Source of the DNA: Campylobacter lari
GTDB taxonomy: Bacteria; Campylobacterota; Campylobacteria; Campylobacterales; Campylobacteraceae
NCBI RefSeq assembly: GCF_004357905.1
Contig: NZ_SMTT01000001.1
Span: forward strand, 304,247-368,246
DNA length: 64,000 nt
Direction of reading: 5' to 3'
Below the pieces are notes generated by a model. That model worked only from the letters and a program-made list of their open reading frames with translations. It was not told the DNA's origin and did no database searches. Both the position numbers and the translations under genes were made by a program. Positions 47,853 to 56,844 of this stretch are shown here, in pieces (position 1 is the first letter of the stretch; each line of letters starts with the position of its first letter).

Positions 47853-49073
47853 TTATAAATTTTTAAAAGAGCTTTTTACTAAAAATATACTTAGCAAACT
47901 AGCAATAATTATAAAAATAATATAAATATAAAAATACTCCTTATATACAAAATTAACAATAAAAGGGGTTATAAAACCCAAAATCGCATAAGAAATATTA
48001 TAAGCAAAAGAAAGACCACTCGATCTTAACTCTGTGGTAAAAATTTGAGTCATAAAAATAGGAGCAAAAGCTATAATACCTTGTGCAAAACAAGCAAGCA
48101 AATAAAATAACAAAAACCACTCATTATAAAAGCTAAAACTAATGCCAAAAATTCCAAAAAGTAAAGTGAAAATCAAACAAATTTTAAAATGTCCTAAAAA
48201 ATCTGCTAAATATCCTTGCGCTAAACTTCCTAGTATGATCATCACTATGGCCAAATTTTGATATAACAAAGCAGTAGTTTTGCTAACTCCTAATAAGCTT
48301 TCAAAATATTGTGGCAGTATCATTAAAGTAGCCACCCCACTTGTTAAAACCACAGTAAGTAAAGCGCATATTAACATACTTTTTTTATGTGTTTTTAAAG
48401 CCTGCAAAAGTGGGAAATTTAAAATTTTTTCTTTTGCTTTTATATTTTTAAAAGCTGGTGTTTCATTTAATTTCGTGCGTAAAAATAAAGCCAATATACC
48501 AAAAAATCCTCCTATAAAAAAAGGAATTCTCCAAGCAAAGCTTTCTACTTCTTCTTTATCAAAATATGCATATATAGTCAAAGTCGCTAAATTTCCAAGC
48601 AATAAACCTAAAGTCAAAGTCGCTGAAATAAAACCAAGTGCCAAACCAAGTCTTTTTTTACTCACAAATTCACTCACAAAAATCCAAGCACCACTAACTT
48701 CAGCTCCTATGGCTAATCCTTGGGCTATCCTAATAACAAAAAGCATAAAAGTAGCCAAAAGCCCTATGTTTTCATAAGTAGGTAAAAAGGCCAAAACAAA
48801 ACTTGGTACAACCATTAAAAGCATGCTAATATAAAAAACATTCTTACGCCCTTTTATATCTGCAAAATGCGCTAAAACAACAGCACCAAAAGGTCTGGCT
48901 AAATACCCTGCCCCAAAGGCTACATAAGTATAGATTAATGGCCAAAAATCATCATTTTGAGGAAAGAAAATTTTTGCAAAAACACTTGCAAAGAAGATAA
49001 ATAAAACAAAATCATAAAATTCCAAAATACCACCTAAGGAAGCATAGATGGTATTTTTAAAAGCTTTTTGCAT
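47853..49073 (-). CDS. cjaB: MFS transporter, metabolite:H+ symporter type (CjaB-like)
   Basis: 406 residues, twelve predicted helices. The opening GGILEFYDFVLFIFFASVF and the loop AHFADIKGRKNVFYISML are signatures of the MHS (ProP/citrate/shikimate) group, so it likely imports an organic acid or osmolyte with protons. It follows cjaA by two bases, the cjaA-cjaB arrangement known from C. jejuni. Substrate not determined. Confidence 0.82.
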   Translation of the reverse strand: MQKAFKNTIYASLGGILEFYDFVLFIFFASVFAKIFFPQNDDFWPLIYTYVAFGAGYLARPFGAVVLAHFADIKGRKNVFYISMLLMVVPSFVLAFLPTYENIGLLATFMLFVIRIAQGLAIGAEVSGAWIFVSEFVSKKRLGLALGFISATLTLGLLLGNLATLTIYAYFDKEEVESFAWRIPFFIGGFFGILALFLRTKLNETPAFKNIKAKEKILNFPLLQALKTHKKSMLICALLTVVLTSGVATLMILPQYFESLLGVSKTTALLYQNLAIVMIILGSLAQGYLADFLGHFKICLIFTLLFGIFGISFSFYNEWFLLFYLLACFAQGIIAFAPIFMTQIFTTELRSSGLSFAYNISYAILGFITPFIVNFVYKEYFYIYIIFIIIASLLSIFLVKSSFKNL

Positions 49074-49075
49074 TA

Positions 49076-49903
49076 TTAAATTTTGCCACCTTCGATTACT
49101 ACATCATCAGCTTTTATATCATCGCTAAAAAATGGCTTTAAAGTTTCATCATAAGCTTTGTGGAAAAATTGTTCATTTTGTAATTTTAAAATCAAATCAT
49201 TGATAAAATTTAACATAGCTTCGTCACCTTTTTTTACAGCAGGAGCTATAACATCATGATTTCCAAGTTCTTTAATCACTACTTCAAAATTTGGATTTTC
49301 TTTAGCCCAAGCAAAAAGCAATGCATTATCATGACTTAACGCATCACCTCTTTTACCAATTAAAGCTGCAAAAGTTTCTGTATTTTGATCAAATTTAATC
49401 GTTTTAATATCTGGCATATTTTTTGTAAAATACGCATCAGCTGTTGTGCCTTTATTTAAAATTAAAGTTTTATTTTTTAAATCATCTAAAGTTTCAATAT
49501 CTGACCCTTTAGGAGCCACCACCCCAAGAGCAACTTTCATATAAGGTAATGCAAAATCAACCACAGCTTCTCTTTCTGGGGTTTTTGTAAAATTTGCTAA
49601 GATTAAATCTACTTTATTTGATTCTAAAAATTCTACTCTATTTGCTGCTTCAACAAGTACAAATTGCACTTTAGACTCATCTCCTAAAAGCTCTTTTGCT
49701 ATGCGTTTAGCAAAATATACATCATAACCTTGATTTTTCCCTTGTGCATCTAGGTAGCCAAATGGAGGTTTATCGCCAAATACACCTATACGGATTACAC
49801 CTTGCTGTTTGATTTTCTCTATGGAATTTTCATTAGAGCTTGAATTTGAGCATGCACTAAAAAAAAGTGCCATCAAAAATGATAAAAGAAAAAATTTTTT
49901 CAT
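49076..49903 (-). CDS. cjaA: Amino-acid-binding lipoprotein CjaA
   Basis: 275-residue extracytoplasmic solute-binding protein (family 3). Lipobox LFFSACSNSS gives a lipidated Cys near residue 18. GVIRIGVFGDKPPFGYLDAQG and NRVEFLESNKVDLILANFT are family motifs. The C. jejuni CjaA, a known surface antigen, binds cysteine; the pocket here looks alike. It lies next to an ABC permease/ATPase set, so the whole importer is encoded together. Confidence 0.88.
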   Translation of the reverse strand: MKKFFLLSFLMALFFSACSNSSSNENSIEKIKQQGVIRIGVFGDKPPFGYLDAQGKNQGYDVYFAKRIAKELLGDESKVQFVLVEAANRVEFLESNKVDLILANFTKTPEREAVVDFALPYMKVALGVVAPKGSDIETLDDLKNKTLILNKGTTADAYFTKNMPDIKTIKFDQNTETFAALIGKRGDALSHDNALLFAWAKENPNFEVVIKELGNHDVIAPAVKKGDEAMLNFINDLILKLQNEQFFHKAYDETLKPFFSDDIKADDVVIEGGKI

Positions 49904-49981
49904 GTTTTATCCTTACGATTAAAAATTTAAATTTTTAAACCTTATATTATTTTTTTAAATAAATATTTTAAAAAAATAAAA

Positions 49982-50719
49982 TTAACGATGAAAATCAAAC
50001 AAATTGAGAAATTTTTTCGCACGATCTGTCTTTGGATTTTCAAAAAATTCATCAGGATTTGAAATTTCTACTATTTTACCATCATCCATAAAAACTATTT
50101 TATCAGCAACTGCTCTTGCAAAACCCATTTCATGTGTAACTATAAGCATAGTCATACCATCTTTTGCCAAATTTAAAATCACATCTAAAACTTCACGCAC
50201 GATTTCAGGATCAAGCGCTGCTGTAACTTCATCAAAAAGCATGATTTCAGGGTTCATACAAAGACTTCTAACTATGGCTATGCGTTGCTTTTGTCCACCG
50301 CTTAATTCTTTAGGATAAGCTTTTATTTTATGCAAAAGTCCTACTCTATCAAGCCAGTATTTTGCTTCTTCTAAAACCTCTTCTTTTTTTCTTTTTTGCA
50401 CCTTTAAAGGTCCTAAAAGTATATTTTGCTCAACATTTAAATGATCAAAAAGCTCATAAGATTGAAACACCATACCTATTTTTTGACGAATTTGAGTCCA
50501 TTTTTTATAATTTTTATCAATTTTCTCATCATCTACTAAAATAGCTCCATCAGCCATTTCTTCTAGGCCATTAATACATCTTAAAAGTGTAGATTTCCCA
50601 CAACCACTTGGACCTAGTATAACCACTACTTCTTTTTGATTTACTTCTAAATTAATATCTTTTAAAACATGATGATCATCATAATATTTTTGTAAATTTT
50701 GTATTTTTAAAATGCTCAT
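49982..50719 (-). CDS. Polar amino-acid ABC transporter ATPase
   Basis: 245 residues of the GlnQ/HisP family. Walker A GPSGCGKSTLL, signature LSGGQKQRIAIVRSL, Walker B IMLFDEVTAALDPE, switch His in VTHEMGFA. It powers import of the ligand of CjaA through the two permeases upstream. Two-base gap to the permease at 50721. Confidence 0.93.
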   Translation of the reverse strand: MSILKIQNLQKYYDDHHVLKDINLEVNQKEVVVILGPSGCGKSTLLRCINGLEEMADGAILVDDEKIDKNYKKWTQIRQKIGMVFQSYELFDHLNVEQNILLGPLKVQKRKKEEVLEEAKYWLDRVGLLHKIKAYPKELSGGQKQRIAIVRSLCMNPEIMLFDEVTAALDPEIVREVLDVILNLAKDGMTMLIVTHEMGFARAVADKIVFMDDGKIVEISNPDEFFENPKTDRAKKFLNLFDFHR

Positions 50720-50720
50720 A

Positions 50721-51380
50721 TTAGCTCCATTTTTTCTCTAAAAACTTTGAATATACTGACAAAGGATAACAAAGTATAAAATAAATCAATAAAATCAAAC
50801 CATAAATCACAAAAGCCGCATAAGAATTTTGAAATAAATTAAGCTCAATCACTTGTTGACCTACTTTAATAAGCTCTATACCACCGATTAGATAAATCAC
50901 TGAAGTGCTTTTAATAATTCTTGTAAAAAGATTAATACTCATTGGTAATAATCTTCTCAAAGATAAAGGTATAATGATAAAAAGATAAACTTCAAATTTA
51001 TTAAAACCTAGTGAAAGTCCTGACTCATACTGATGTTTTGGTATACTTGCTAAAGATGATCTAACCAAATCCATCATCTCAAACACACCCCAAATACTAA
51101 AAACAATAATACTTGAACCCAAAGCACTCAAATGCCATCCAAACCATTTCGCCAAGCCAAAATGCACTATAAAAAGCCAAACAATCAAAGGCATAATACG
51201 CACAAACTCAAGCATAAAACGACAAAAAACATAAAGGAATTTGTTTTTAGAATGCATTAAAATTCCAAAAAATACTCCTCCTATGAGTGAAATCAAAACA
51301 CTAATCAATGAAAGCTCTAAAGTAACCTTTAAACCTTGCGCTAGTCTAAAAAAGGTATCTTGATTTAAAATTTCAAACAT
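50721..51380 (-). CDS. Amino-acid ABC transporter permease
   Basis: 219 residues, HisM/GlnP type, five helices, with the coupling loop ASIPKHQYESGLSLGFNKFEVYLFIIIPLSLRR. It pairs with the similar permease at 51373, which it overlaps by eight bases. Both are of equal length, as in heterodimeric amino-acid importers. Confidence 0.92.
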   Translation of the reverse strand: MFEILNQDTFFRLAQGLKVTLELSLISVLISLIGGVFFGILMHSKNKFLYVFCRFMLEFVRIMPLIVWLFIVHFGLAKWFGWHLSALGSSIIVFSIWGVFEMMDLVRSSLASIPKHQYESGLSLGFNKFEVYLFIIIPLSLRRLLPMSINLFTRIIKSTSVIYLIGGIELIKVGQQVIELNLFQNSYAAFVIYGLILLIYFILCYPLSVYSKFLEKKWS

Positions 51381-52032
51381 AATTTAACCTTTTTTCTATA
51401 CGGTTTAACACTAAAGATAAAGGTAAAATCAAGATCAAATAACAAAGCACCAAAGCAAATAATGCTTCGTTACTTTTATAATAAAGCCCTATAAGATCTT
51501 TAGCCACATATACTAAATCTGCTAAAGCAATAATGCTTACTACAGAAGTTTCTTTAAGTAAAAAAATGATATTTGCACTAATGCTTGGCATAGCTATACC
51601 CAAAGCTTGAGGCATAATAATATAACGGAAATTTTGCCATTTACTCAAACCCAAAGAAAGTCCTGATTCATATTGTTGTTTTTTAACCGCTTCCATACCC
51701 GCTCTTAAACTTTCAGCCATATAAGAACCACCTAAAAAACTAAGTCCTATCACAGCACAAGCAAAAGAGCTAAGTTGAATTCCAAATTCAGGTAAAGCAT
51801 AATATAAAAAGAAAAGTTGGATTAGCAAAGGTGTGTTTCTTGAAAATTCTATATAAATTTTACAAATTGTGTTTAAAAAGGAAAATTTAAAATAACTCAC
51901 TCCCACACAAAATAAACCTACTAAAAATGAAAAAAACACCCCATAAATAGCAAGTTTTAATGTAAGCCAAGAAGCTTGTATAAACATAGGGCTAAACTTG
52001 ACTAAAAAATCAAAATCCATGAAACCATCCAT
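51373..52032 (-). CDS. Amino-acid ABC transporter permease
   Basis: 219 residues with the EAA loop AGMEAVKKQQYESGLSLGLSK and ending of the HisQ/GlnP family. FSRNTPLLIQLFFLYYALP is the usual N-terminal helix pattern. First of the transporter genes, 33 bases after the Crp-type regulator, so likely in its operon. Confidence 0.92.
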   Translation of the reverse strand: MDGFMDFDFLVKFSPMFIQASWLTLKLAIYGVFFSFLVGLFCVGVSYFKFSFLNTICKIYIEFSRNTPLLIQLFFLYYALPEFGIQLSSFACAVIGLSFLGGSYMAESLRAGMEAVKKQQYESGLSLGLSKWQNFRYIIMPQALGIAMPSISANIIFLLKETSVVSIIALADLVYVAKDLIGLYYKSNEALFALVLCYLILILPLSLVLNRIEKRLNYV

Positions 52033-52064
52033 ACTTTAAAATATAATATTGTAACAAATAAGAC

Positions 52065-52667
52065 TTAAAAAGACTTAATTAAATTTTGCATTTTTTCTTT
52101 ATTTAAAATTACTATTTTACCTTTATTTGTGCAAATAAGCTCATTTTGTTTTAATTCTTTTAAAAAACGCGACAAAGATTCTGGGGGTAAATTTAAAATC
52201 ACAGCGATTTCTTTTTGTTTTAAATTTTGTAGTTTTTCTTCATTTTCTAGTAAAAAGCTGACTAATCTTGACTTTAAATCCAAAGATTTTTGTCTGATAA
52301 AATTTTCTAAAATTCGAATTTTACCGATTAAAGAAGTCAAAAGTAAAAAACTAAATTCTCCGTTTTCTAAGCATAATTTTTTAAATTCATTAAAATCAAA
52401 AACACAAATTTCACAATCTTGCTCACAAATTGCATTGGCTGGGTAATCAATACCCTCAAACACAGGCATTTCAGCTATAAAATTTACCGGAGTTAGAGTG
52501 TGTAGTGTTAGCTCAAAACCTTTTGCATTTACCTTATATATACGCACTTTTCCACTTAGTAAAATGTAAATTTTATTTGCTTTTTCACCTTGAAAAAATA
52601 AAATATTTCCTTTCTTAAAATACTTCTTTTCGCCCTTTGAAATCAAAATTTCAAAATGTTTATCCAT
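52065..52667 (-). CDS. Crp/Fnr-family transcription regulator (positional NssR homologue)
   Basis: 200 residues: cyclic-nucleotide-like beta-roll (about 15-115), dimer helix, and HTH (KEIAVILNLPPESLSRFLKELKQ). It has no N-terminal four-cysteine cluster, so it is not a classical oxygen-sensing Fnr. In C. jejuni the regulator between recG and these ABC genes is NssR, which controls globins under nitrosative stress. Here the globin gene ctb is absent from that place. Orthology is inferred from position; its target may differ. Confidence 0.78.
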   Translation of the reverse strand: MDKHFEILISKGEKKYFKKGNILFFQGEKANKIYILLSGKVRIYKVNAKGFELTLHTLTPVNFIAEMPVFEGIDYPANAICEQDCEICVFDFNEFKKLCLENGEFSFLLLTSLIGKIRILENFIRQKSLDLKSRLVSFLLENEEKLQNLKQKEIAVILNLPPESLSRFLKELKQNELICTNKGKIVILNKEKMQNLIKSF

Positions 52668-54483
52668 TTTCTTTTTCCATATTTTTAATACTTTCTTTTG
52701 CTTTTAAAACCAGCTCTTCATCATCTGCAAAATCAAAAAATTTAAAGTGATTTCCATGTTGCACTCTACCATCTAGCAAATCCCCACTTAACCTGTTTTT
52801 TAAATCAAGCTCAGCTATTTTAAACCCATCTAAAGTTTTAGCAAATTCAAGCAAACGACTTGGAATTTCTTTTTGCTTAGTATATAAATAACAAAAGCTC
52901 TCAAGCCCTACTCTACCTACCCTACCTCGAAGCTGATGTAAGGTAGCAAGCCCAAGTCTTTCAGCCCCAACAACTACAATCACGCTTAGTCTTGGTAAAG
53001 AAATTCCCACTTCAACCACCGTTGTAGAAAGTAAAATCGTGCCTTTTTCTCTAAATTCTTGCAAAATTTGATCTTTATTTTTATCTTTTCCATGAGTCAC
53101 ATAAACATTTTTGTATTTGTTTATCCAATACCCTTGTGCTTGTTCTAGCGATAAATAATCTATATTTTCACTTTCATTTACCAAAGGATAAATGATGATT
53201 ACTTGATGATTTTTAGCTAGTTCATCATCGATTTTTTTAAGCAAATATTTAAAATCTTTATCTTGTATGCAAAAAGTTTTAATGTCTTTTTTAAAAGGCA
53301 TTTGTTTAATAAAACTAAAATTTACAAGCTCACTTTGTATCATAGAAAGTGTTCTTGGTATAGGTGTAGCAGAAAATTGCACGATATGTGGAGCATATTG
53401 AGAGTTTTTACTAAGCTCACTTATTTTTTGTCTTTGATTAGAGCCAAAGCGATGTTGCTCATCTATCATCACTAAAACTGCTTCAAATTCTTCTTGATGA
53501 ATGAGCGCATGTGTACCTATGATAAAATGGGCTTGTTCTTTTAATTTTGCTAAATCTTTATCTTTTTTACCACCCTTTAAAAGCAATACATTAACAAAAT
53601 CAGGCAAAAATCTTTTTGCTTCATGATAAATTTGCTCTGCTAATATACTAGTTGGAGCCATTAAAATAGCCTTTTTAGGATATACTAGCAAACTTGCAGC
53701 AAGTATGACCAAAGTCTTACCACAACCCACATCACCCATTACCACACGCCTTTTAGCGACTTTATTTTGCAAATCTTTTTTAATATCTTCTATTGCTAAA
53801 AGCTGATCATTTGTAGGGCTAAATTCTAAACCTTTAAGCCAAGAGCTTATATCAAAAAGTTCTATTTCATAAGCATTTTGTGATATTTTTTTACCCTTTA
53901 AACGCCTTAAATGATTAAAAATTTCTATATATTTTAAATCTTTAACTATGGCATTAAAATTTTTATAAAGAATTAAATCATCATAATTGTGTAAATTCAA
54001 AAGTAAATTGATATATTTTTGTTCTAAATTTAGCGCTTTTAAATTAGCTTCATTGACATATTTTAAAATAAGCTTTTTGATGCTTTCATCTTTAATAGAG
54101 CTAATTTGGTATTTAGGGATTATTTGACCTATGTTTTTTACTATTTTTGGGTTTATAAACTGCCAAATTCCATTAAAAAAATTCATCTTTGCATGGATAC
54201 AAACCAAAGCATTATGTTTAAAAATTTTAAAATGCCACTTATTAGGATGAAAGATCACTATATTTGCTTTTATACCCCATTCTAAACACTCACAAAGCAT
54301 AAAAAGCTGGGAGTGATGATTTTGTGTGCTAATAATTTTTACATTTTGAGTGCAAAATGTATCTTTTGGAAACTTTGAAATTCTAAAATCATCAAATTTT
54401 TTAGGTAAAATCAAAGCCAAATCGATACAATTTTTAACCCCTAAAGCATGAAGTAGTTTTAAGTCCTTTTCTTCAACTTTCAT
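52660..54483 (-). CDS. recG: ATP-dependent DNA helicase RecG
   Basis: 607 residues, monomeric superfamily 2 helicase that regresses stalled forks and branch-migrates Holliday junctions. Motifs: GDVGCGKT (Walker A), MIDEQHRFG (DEQH box), QFSATPIPRT, and QLRGRVGR. The N-terminal wedge region is shorter than in E. coli (693 residues), usual for the genus. Overlaps both neighbours by 8-11 bases. Confidence 0.93.
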   Translation of the reverse strand: MKVEEKDLKLLHALGVKNCIDLALILPKKFDDFRISKFPKDTFCTQNVKIISTQNHHSQLFMLCECLEWGIKANIVIFHPNKWHFKIFKHNALVCIHAKMNFFNGIWQFINPKIVKNIGQIIPKYQISSIKDESIKKLILKYVNEANLKALNLEQKYINLLLNLHNYDDLILYKNFNAIVKDLKYIEIFNHLRRLKGKKISQNAYEIELFDISSWLKGLEFSPTNDQLLAIEDIKKDLQNKVAKRRVVMGDVGCGKTLVILAASLLVYPKKAILMAPTSILAEQIYHEAKRFLPDFVNVLLLKGGKKDKDLAKLKEQAHFIIGTHALIHQEEFEAVLVMIDEQHRFGSNQRQKISELSKNSQYAPHIVQFSATPIPRTLSMIQSELVNFSFIKQMPFKKDIKTFCIQDKDFKYLLKKIDDELAKNHQVIIIYPLVNESENIDYLSLEQAQGYWINKYKNVYVTHGKDKNKDQILQEFREKGTILLSTTVVEVGISLPRLSVIVVVGAERLGLATLHQLRGRVGRVGLESFCYLYTKQKEIPSRLLEFAKTLDGFKIAELDLKNRLSGDLLDGRVQHGNHFKFFDFADDEELVLKAKESIKNMEKENG

Positions 54484-55693
54484 TTTCTATGCTTGCAAAA
54501 CTCACTTTGGTAATTTCACTATGTGCTTTGATAAAGTCATTTAACTCATCTAAATTAGTGTTTTTAATCTTTTGCATTTCTTCTTTTAAATTTCCAAGTT
54601 TTAAACCATGCAAATATTCATTTAGCATTATATCTAGTCTTTTAGCCAAGTTTTCATACCTTAAAGGCATAGAGCCTACTAAAAATTGTTTAGCTAGTTG
54701 AAATTCTTTTTCATTGACTCCATTTTGGACAAAGTTTTCAAAAACTTCCTTAACTAAAGCTTTAGCCTCATTGGAACTTTCATTTTTAGTTTGCAAATAC
54801 CCAAAAACTCTACTATAATTTAAATTTACATCAAGCATAGCATATGCTGAATACGCCAAGCCTCTTTTTACACGCACTTCTTCCATCAAACGCGAACCAA
54901 AACCACCTTGACCTAAAATAAACAAAGCAAGTTTAGCTAAATACATTTTCTCATCATTAATTTGTATATTAAATGGAGAGCAAAAATATATATAAGCTTG
55001 CTCGGTGCTTTTTTGCTCACTTACTTCTATACTCTCATCAACGAGCTTGTAGCTTTTGTTTTGATTTGGGGCATTTCTTTTTAAAATTTGGCAAATTTTT
55101 TCTGTTTTAACCTTCACTTCATCTTCTTTAATATCTCCACCAAAAACAAATAAAACATTATCAAGTACTAAATTTTCACTCATAAAATCTTGCAATTCTT
55201 TTAAACTTATCTTTTCTATGCTTTCTTTAGTCCCATCAAGACCACTAGCAAAAATTTCATCTTTGAAAACATTCTTATTCAAAAGTCTTTTTGCTTGATA
55301 ATCATAATCAGTATTTAAACTTGCAAGCTCACCTAAAGCTAAAGTTTTTAATCTTTGTAAGATTTTTTCTTCAAAACGCACATTTAAAAACAATTCTTGT
55401 AATTTTTCTAAAGCAAAATCAAAATGTTCTTTCAAGCATTTAATACTAATTTGAAAATGTTCAAAACTAGCCTTAGCATAAAGCTCTATAGCACGGTATT
55501 CTAAGCTTTTAAAGAACTCATCATTACTTCCTTCATTTAAAAGCCTAGCAAGCATACTTGCACAACCTCTATTGTGTTTTTCTGCTATTTTTCCACTATT
55601 TTTAAAAATGAGCTTAAAAAATACTACAGGAAGCTCATTTTCATACTCATATATTATGTCTATTTTAGTTTCATTAAAGTCTAAATTTAACAT
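54473..55693 (-). CDS. M16-family protein without the HxxEH zinc motif
   Basis: 406 residues with the paired-domain fold of M16 peptidases: C-terminal motif QGGFGSRLMEEVRVKRGLAYSAYA is intact. At the N-terminus, where HxxEH should lie after a glycine, it reads GCASMLARLL (43-52): His, Glu and His are replaced by Ser46, Ala49 and Arg50. It cannot bind zinc there, so it is probably a non-catalytic partner subunit. No catalytic M16 gene is adjacent. It lies between mqnC and recG, overlapping both. Confidence 0.85.
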   Translation of the reverse strand: MLNLDFNETKIDIIYEYENELPVVFFKLIFKNSGKIAEKHNRGCASMLARLLNEGSNDEFFKSLEYRAIELYAKASFEHFQISIKCLKEHFDFALEKLQELFLNVRFEEKILQRLKTLALGELASLNTDYDYQAKRLLNKNVFKDEIFASGLDGTKESIEKISLKELQDFMSENLVLDNVLFVFGGDIKEDEVKVKTEKICQILKRNAPNQNKSYKLVDESIEVSEQKSTEQAYIYFCSPFNIQINDEKMYLAKLALFILGQGGFGSRLMEEVRVKRGLAYSAYAMLDVNLNYSRVFGYLQTKNESSNEAKALVKEVFENFVQNGVNEKEFQLAKQFLVGSMPLRYENLAKRLDIMLNEYLHGLKLGNLKEEMQKIKNTNLDELNDFIKAHSEITKVSFASIENES

Positions 55694-56739
55694 TAAAACC
55701 TTTCTAAAATATTATAAGCTGTATCGCGTTTGGCAGGTAATTCCCCTATATCTTTAATAAGTTCTATCATTTGTTCTTGATTCATTCTATATTTTGCACC
55801 AGCTGCGGCTACAACATTTTCTTCCATCATAGTTGAACCTAAATCATTTGCACCAAATTTTAAAGCAAGTTGGCCTATTAAAGAGCCTTGTGTTACCCAT
55901 GAACTTTGTAAATTTTTAAAATTATCTAAATATAATCTTGCCAAAGCTAGTAATCTTAAATACCTATTAGAGCTTTGCTTGATGATTTCAGGGTGTTTTT
56001 TAATCAAAGGGGTATTTTCACTTTGAAACGACCATAAAATAAAAGCTCTAAAGCCATTTGTTTTATCTTGTAGATTTCTTAAATGATCAAAATGTTCGAT
56101 GATTTCCTCATCATTTTCAACTGTACCAAACATCATTGTAGCAGTACTTTTCATACCTATATTATGCGCACTCTCATGCACCCTAAGCCAAGTAGCTGTG
56201 TCACATTTGTGTGGCGCTATAATATCTCTCACCCTATCGCTTAATACTTCAGCACCCGCTCCAGGTATAGAAAAAAGTCCTTTGACTTGTAATCTTTTTA
56301 AAACCTCTTCTATAGAAATTTTAGAAACTCTTGCTATATAAGCTATCTCTACTGCTGAAAAACCATGCACGGTAATAGTTGGATAATTAGTTTTTATATA
56401 AGAAAGCAAATCTTCATACCATTCTATTTTAAGTTTTGGATGTACCCCGCCTTGAAATAAAATTTGCGTTCCACCTATGGCTTGTAATTCTTCTATTTTT
56501 TGCCCTATTTCTTCATATTTTAAAATATAAGAATCATCATCTTTTTCTTTTCTACAAAAAGCACAAAAATCACAATCAATACAGCAAATATTTGTATAAT
56601 TTATATTTCTATCTACCACAAAAGTAGTTATTTTTTCAGGATGAAGCTCTAATTTTCTCTCATAAGCCATTGCACCTAGTTCATATAAAGGTGCATTTTG
56701 GAGCAAATTTAACGCTTCTTTTTTACTTAATCTACTCAT
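55693..56739 (-). CDS. mqnC: Cyclic dehypoxanthinyl futalosine synthase
   Basis: Radical-SAM enzyme of the futalosine menaquinone pathway, 348 residues. VDRNINYTNIC then CDFCAFC supplies the cluster cysteines; TILFQGG-type (TQILFQGGVHP) and GAGAEVLSDRVRD match MqnC. Menaquinone is the quinone that takes electrons from the hydrogenase in this window. It heads the long leftward run to cjaB. Confidence 0.93.
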   Translation of the reverse strand: MSRLSKKEALNLLQNAPLYELGAMAYERKLELHPEKITTFVVDRNINYTNICCIDCDFCAFCRKEKDDDSYILKYEEIGQKIEELQAIGGTQILFQGGVHPKLKIEWYEDLLSYIKTNYPTITVHGFSAVEIAYIARVSKISIEEVLKRLQVKGLFSIPGAGAEVLSDRVRDIIAPHKCDTATWLRVHESAHNIGMKSTATMMFGTVENDEEIIEHFDHLRNLQDKTNGFRAFILWSFQSENTPLIKKHPEIIKQSSNRYLRLLALARLYLDNFKNLQSSWVTQGSLIGQLALKFGANDLGSTMMEENVVAAAGAKYRMNQEQMIELIKDIGELPAKRDTAYNILERF

Positions 56740-56766
56740 TCTTAAACCTTTTTTGTAAAAAGGATT

Positions 56767-56772
56767 ATTATA
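56767..56772 (-). promoter_or_regulatory. -10 box for mqnC operon
   Basis: Minus-strand TATAAT 28 bases upstream of the mqnC ATG, back to back with the MFS promoter. Confidence 0.5.
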
Positions 56773-56803
56773 ACATTTAAATGTAAAATAATCTTAAAGA
56801 CGA

Positions 56804-56809
56804 TATAAT
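56804..56809 (+). promoter_or_regulatory. -10 box for MFS exporter gene
   Basis: TATAAT preceded by GACGA, 35 bases before the ATG at 56845; ATAGGATAC acts as ribosome-binding site. Confidence 0.5.
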
Positions 56810-56844
56810 CAAGCCCTTTAATTTCATATATTCATAGGATACTC

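Noticed and set aside
48280..48777. 165-residue plus-strand frame opposite cjaB
   Set aside because: Antisense shadow of a membrane protein gene with a Lys/Ser-rich, unnatural composition.
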